Of a stretch of DNA of 11,104 nucleotides, positions 10,401-11,104 are shown in pieces; position 1 is the stretch's first letter, and every line of letters starts with the position of its first letter. The notes beneath the pieces were generated by a model. The model had not been told where the DNA came from, ran no database searches, and worked only from the letters and a program-made list of their open reading frames with translations. Made by a program: the position numbers and the translations under genes. The stretch is from Candidatus Omnitrophota bacterium (lineage in GTDB: Bacteria > Omnitrophota > Gorgyraeia > B26-G9), in contig JAQULA010000040.1 of NCBI GenBank assembly GCA_028718845.1, positions 1 through 11,104 of the forward strand, given 5' to 3'.

Positions 10401-11104
10401 CCGATGTATCCATAACCGAAGCATCATCAACATCGGTAATACGCACCCGCAGCTGCGAACCGATAGCGTCCGGGATCGGCCAGGCATAGGTTCCGGTTGA
10501 TCCGTCGGTAGAGGCAATAATCACATTCGCGTAAGTGGAGCCGCCGGTGGTTGAATATTCCAGCTTCACATTGGCAATCGATCCGGTCCGGTTCCAGGTA
10601 ATGTTCTGGGTATTACCGACCAGCCAATTTTCTCCGCCATTAGGCGCAGTCAACACCAACACGCCTTTTACCGTAAACACCGCATCGGATACATCGGTAA
10701 CCGTGGCATTGGAGATATCGGTAATTTTAACTTTTAACTGATTGGAAATCGCGTCCGGCACCGTCCAGGCATAAGTCTGTAAAGAAGCATCGACCGAAGG
10801 AGCGACTACAACCGGATAGGTCGATCCGGCGTTGGTCGAATATTCCAGTTTAACCGTGGCAATACTGCCGGTTCGTACCCAGGTAATATTCTTTGTCTGG
10901 CCGACATACCATACTTCTCCGCCGTTGGGCGCGGTAAGCAGCAACGCGCCTTTGATTGAGAAATCGGCATTGGAAGTATCCAGTACCAGGGCATTGTCCA
11001 CATCGGTCACTTTTACCCGCACCTGCGTGCCGATCGCGTCCGGCACCGCCCAGGCATAGGTCTGGACAGCCGCGTCCGTGGCCGCGATGATCAGATTCGG
11101 ATAG
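1252..11104 (-). CDS. Giant membrane-anchored surface protein with at least 26 Kre9/KNH-like Ig repeats; N-terminus beyond right edge
   Basis: The frame is open from the right edge to the TAA at 1252, giving at least 3283 residues. No true start lies in the window: the GTG at 11046 codes a Val inside a repeat (TYAWAVPDAIG), and in-frame repeat sequence continues upstream to the edge. Residues 1-2516 are tandem Ig-like modules with the signature SPNGGExW, ITW, GSI..VKLEYS, Y.WT.PD, (K/R)V(K/R)I.D and a closing SDA.F.I. This resembles the Kre9/KNH-like Ig domain (Pfam PF10342) found in bacterial and fungal surface proteins. Residues 2517-3283 form a non-repetitive stalk of PEGA-like and Ig-like modules, helical segments, a coiled coil, one transmembrane helix and a Lys-rich tail. 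Only about four Cys occur. A signal peptide is expected upstream but unseen. The likely topology is a long extracellular or periplasmic rod anchored by its C-terminus. Its role (adhesion, binding to prey or substrate, surface layer) is not shown by the sequence. Confidence 0.85.
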   Translation of the reverse strand, partial: YPNLIIAATDAAVQTYAWAVPDAIGTQVRVKVTDVDNALVLDTSNADFSIKGALLLTAPNGGEVWYVGQTKNITWVRTGSIATVKLEYSTNAGSTYPVVVAPSVDASLQTYAWTVPDAISNQLKVKITDISNATVTDVSDAVFTVKGVLVLTAPNGGENWLVGNTQNITWNRTGSIANVKLEYSTTGGSTYANVIIASTDGSTGTYAWPIPDAIGSQLRVRITDVDDASVMDTSDANFIIRGKLLLTAPNGAESWGVATTQNITWTRTGSIATVKLEYSLDGGLTYPTVIAASTDGATGTYGWTIPDNPCPTVKVKVSDTTDSSVFDISNANFKIVGFLTLTAPNGGEKWGIETQQKITWSMVGSIANVKLEYSTNGGTSYDYLVIASTPGGGLEYYWTIPDAASTTARVKISDVSDISVFDTSNDNFRIQARFTLTQPNGGEVWSVGDAQDVIWTTVGSVENVKLDYSTDGGSTYPNTISASVSNTGTYAWTIPDAISATLRVRVADVNDDQAFDASNANFKIRGAVALTSPNGGESWIVNSQHAVTWTRNGSVSTVKLEYSTDSGATYPNTIIGSIDASLGTYNWTIPDKIGNAVKVKVTSTSDGTVFDASNSDFAIKGALTVTAPNGGEQWVVGAAANITWTRVGSIQNVKIEYSKNSGATFPYVMVASTDASTGLYGWDVDDVISSTLRVKVSDAADATVSDISDADFSIKGALTLTSPNGGEIWYVGQSKNVTWSRTGSIPAVKLEYSTNGGTSYATVIIASTDAAAGSFAWPVPDSIGSALKVKITDTANATVTDVSDDNFTIKGVLQLTSPNGGETWVVNDSQNITWTPTGTITAVKLEYSTDGGNTYPALIIASTDGPSGTYSWTVADAIGTNLKVKVSDAADSSVADVSDAVFTVKGSLRITAPNGGESWGVGTTHAITWVRKGSISTATLQYSADGGASYPNTITTTADAATQSANWTIPDSLTSQGKVKIINNADSSVNDTSDLNFKIVGILTITAPNGGESWGVETIHNITWTRVGSIANVRLDYSTDSGTTYPSMIIASANAGSLGYAWTLPDAVSKTVRVKISDAAEPSVSDTSDANFSVLARFDITAPDGGEVWTVASSHDITWTNIGSITSVVLEYSTDGGATFPITITAQTDNTGSYPWTIPDAISSQVRVRVSDYNNSNAFGISAANAKIRGSITVTSPNGSEAWIVGSSHAVTWSIVGSIATVKIDYSEDSGSTYPYTITAAVSAASGTHSWTIPDTLTQTAKVKITNTADSTVYDVSDAVFKIRGSLAVTSPNGSEVWKVGDTEDITWTRNGSIASVKLEYSTNGGITYPGTIAASVDAYTGIYPWTVSDAISTQVKVRVSDVLDSTVNDASDSNFKIQGVITLTSPNGAEQWEVGTSHAITWDLNGSIANLKLDYSVNNGTDNYPYAIVGSVNAALKTYAWTVPDSLSDQVKVKATNLADTTVFDVSNNTFRIVGKLVVVAPNGGEVWPVGTAQSIIWSRVGSIASVKLEFSTDGGVTYPNIIVSSTAASALSYNWTIPDAIYSTLRVKISDVADATVFDVSDANFKIRGNLNLTAPLGAEIWMINTSHNITWARFGSIANVRLEYSIDSGSSYPYVIVGSMNAGLQTYAWSIPDNPSTHSRVKITDAADATVFDASDANFIIRGGFTLSSPNGAEVWAINSIQNILWTTFGSIANVKLEYTKDNGTSWNLITASTTNTGAYAWTIPDSISTQCKVKISDSSDVDATDTSDAVFKIHGILVITSPNGAEEWNVGSTHNITWTKVGSISNAKLEYSKNGFSDETQTVVITAATSAASLSYAWTIPDAISTNVKVRISDSNDAAITDLSDGVFKIRGAFTLNSPNGSESWIVASAHAITWTTQGTVTNVKLDYSINAGSTWTVIIASVANAGTYNWTVPDTISDQVRVKVTDVTDSSAYDASDNNFKIRGDLTITAPNGAEKWSVGTSQVITWSRVGSIASVKLEYSDNGGTTYVPIVDSVSNTGSYSWTVPDAITTQAMVRITNVADPTVTDASNAAFKIQGSFNLTSPNSGEAWVVGTAHDITWSWNGAVNYVNLHYSMDSGSTYPFLIVSNRANNGVYAWTVPDSVSGTVRVRVSDASDSEANDVSNGDFRIRCVFVLTAPNGAEQWRVGLSKDIKWTSTGTIPAVKLQYSRDNFVTDIQTITIGAPSTASYAWTIPDAISDTVRVRISDPNDIGAYDDSNADFRITADFTLTSPNGAEKWDVDSTQNITWSSSGSVSDVKLEYSVDGGATYKLIAATTNNGTYSWQVPDDISAQFKVRVSDLADPTANDASNANAKIRAKFTIIAPNGGSGQQLTVGENYDITWSCVGTVANVKLDYSSDDFVTPITIISPTANDGSYTWKVPNFPNATKVRVMSSTDVDAYDASDANFEIVRGILLVTSPNGGENWVTRETHAITWQTMSGSIPLVNIDYSQDGFVSNVIAIATNISNTVSPNSYTWMVPDDRSTTVKVRVSDVRDVTVNDISDSNFTIQYYAVTFVLKDLLTNQQLAQLTVDGSSDKGDTWKTSENPQVPGVPLSSPTTVQLPYGFWSFIWSKTGYGDKEVSILVNKDNPLSGTENETIYMETSAVHIWSASSEFTYDVANDQLKVTSWLERDGSVVTGAVQVDVRIYDDEANLLKTLTSTTPSEAGFFNQVWNSTGLESGRVYSTVTVISNASGAEFKTPSTFSITEAQQLVNTQAAVEQLATVTLPTFQSEVQSTINTGMATQQALIEKKMNEQVEIITTKTDEMKTSVDQTLTSFETRSNKAIDQLQKGADQATTAGAELETIAKRQSGELILPTSVLVGDTVEIRYRISTQLMPLMDIIAYDGTILRKNQPLIESGTTAGLYGYDLVVDATMFKAGKAFTVMVSESTTGNLQAGSVMVEATSLTSIEGLASGIPQLKSVTDKALDAIQNVEGTLATGGDVGMALTSLQESLAEIPQLLEESGPDDKMIGTINTIAERLQSLAGDQGFDISAMVESALSSSPTITEIKKKTENIKGIVEFLQNLFERKLGGSEDEPVVSTSLSTGSLVVNVIAANPSSTKPQTTRVKVYLPKEVTPKDIMDSGGLEVEFDANQSIYYVFKNNIELAPKEVRVFKVEIEDIWIIPQTTLDILKLRAMKIAAALEATEYKQVSEQLMQKLYLAVDEVVKSQNNVALSREQHIGAYRTNIVNLDRLKAELTDMEKLLIKKPEERLLTKAMTWKIITMVIIFIVLLTAVFFFTWYRKSSPGKDEIEKAKQFSFSDGKNKDEPGKPENKK
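1423..3555 (-). other. Non-repetitive membrane-proximal stalk of the giant protein
   Basis: After the last repeat the modules run in this order. A PEGA-like module (3555-3283) contains PYGFWSFIWSKTGYGDKEV. An Ig-like domain (3282-2971) follows. Next is an amphipathic helical, coiled-coil-like segment rich in Gln, Glu and Thr (2970-2647). A second Ig-like domain spans 2646-2368. A mixed helical region spans 2367-1972. A beta domain (1971-1711) contains VKVYLPKEVTPKDI and ends in IEDIWII. A final coiled coil (1710-1423) contains SREQHIGAYRTN and leads straight into the membrane helix. Module boundaries are approximate and judged by eye from hydrophobicity and turn patterns. Alternating rods and coiled coils suggest an oligomeric, force-bearing or spacing stalk, which is inference. 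Confidence 0.55.
3556..11104 (-). repeat. Tandem array of 26 complete and one partial Ig-like repeats of about 95 residues (285 bp)
   Basis: Unit boundaries were set at the hydrophobic strand before (A/S)PNG(G/A)E.W. From the N-terminal side there are 53 residues of a partial unit (11104-10945), then 26 full units. Units 1-14 are strikingly regular at 95 residues, except units 5 and 12 at 94. Units 15-26 vary from about 92 to 98. Near-invariant positions are Pro-Asn-Gly, the Trp of E.W, the Ile-Thr-Trp core, Gly-Ser-Ile/Val, the Tyr-Ser before the loop, and Trp then Pro-Asp. Each unit closes with an Asp/Ser-rich strand (D.SDANFKI). DNA identity between units is moderate with scattered silent changes, so the array is old rather than a fresh slippage product. 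Confidence 0.9.
6961..10944 (-). repeat. Higher-order duplication: two successive seven-repeat blocks of 1992 bp
   Basis: Units 1-7 (10944-8953) and units 8-14 (8952-6961) match one another in order, each block being 664 residues. Unit 1 shares WYVGQ(T/S)KN with unit 8, including an identical DNA stretch TCTGGCCGACATACCA at 10896 and 8904, exactly 1992 bp apart. Unit 3 pairs with 10 (ESWGV.TT, FKIVG). Unit 4 pairs with 11 (W.(I/V)ET, then an -AR-F ending). Unit 5 pairs with 12, and these are the only 94-residue units here, sharing NTG(T/S)Y. Unit 6 pairs with 13 (WIV..(Q/S)HAVTW). The partial unit at the edge ends ADFSIKGA like unit 7, so the period may continue outside the window. This implies growth by block duplication. 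Confidence 0.7.

Noticed and set aside
11044..11046. GTG as the start codon of the giant gene
   Set aside because: It encodes the Val in the repeat motif TYAWAVPD, and in-frame repeat sequence continues upstream to the window edge.
4568..11059. Recurrent plus-strand frames with starts like MVEYSSFTLAI
   Set aside because: They recur with the repeat period and are the antisense image of the conserved VKLEYS part of each unit; no ribosome sites or independent homology.
3556..11104. CRISPR-like or satellite array
   Set aside because: The period is about 285 bp, diverged, and in one continuous coding frame, so it is protein repeats and not spacers between identical repeats.

Overview
The window holds four minus-strand genes, read from right to left. 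The first is a giant, repeat-built surface protein that is cut off at the right edge. It is followed by three small F-type ATPase genes: an epsilon-like subunit, a c-like proteolipid, and a b-type stalk subunit that runs off the left edge. I see no convincing plus-strand gene; the many plus-strand open frames are antisense shadows of the repeats.

The organism is a bacterium with about 50% GC and Shine-Dalgarno starts. A giant gene made of Kre9/KNH-like Ig modules with a C-terminal membrane anchor, beside an unusual F-type ATPase cluster, suggests an uncultured lineage of the Planctomycetes-Verrucomicrobia-Chlamydiae/Omnitrophota kind, where giant genes are known. This placement is a low-confidence guess, and no marker gene in the window settles it.

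Layout: positions 1-590 encode a b-type subunit whose end looks like the C-terminal domain of delta. Positions 591-660 are a spacer with a perfect extended -10 element. Positions 661-879 encode a 72-residue c-type hairpin with no Asp or Glu at all. Positions 883-1134 encode an epsilon reduced to its N-terminal beta-sandwich. Positions 1135-1251 are a spacer with an inverted repeat and a degenerate 7-nt tandem pattern. Positions 1252-11104 encode at least 3283 residues of the giant protein: 26 complete repeats of about 95 residues plus one partial, then a 767-residue stalk, one transmembrane helix and a charged 34-residue tail.

The most interesting point is the c subunit. At the place where every ion-translocating F-type c subunit carries its Asp or Glu there is Val55 (codon GTG). 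If the sequence is correct, this ring cannot carry H+ or Na+ in the known way. With the shortened epsilon, the b/delta fusion, the absence of an a-subunit gene between epsilon and b, and a giant membrane-anchored surface protein directly upstream, the locus may encode a repurposed F-type ATPase rather than an ordinary ATP synthase. That reading is inference. A sequencing error in one codon, or a decayed second ATPase operon, are simpler alternatives.
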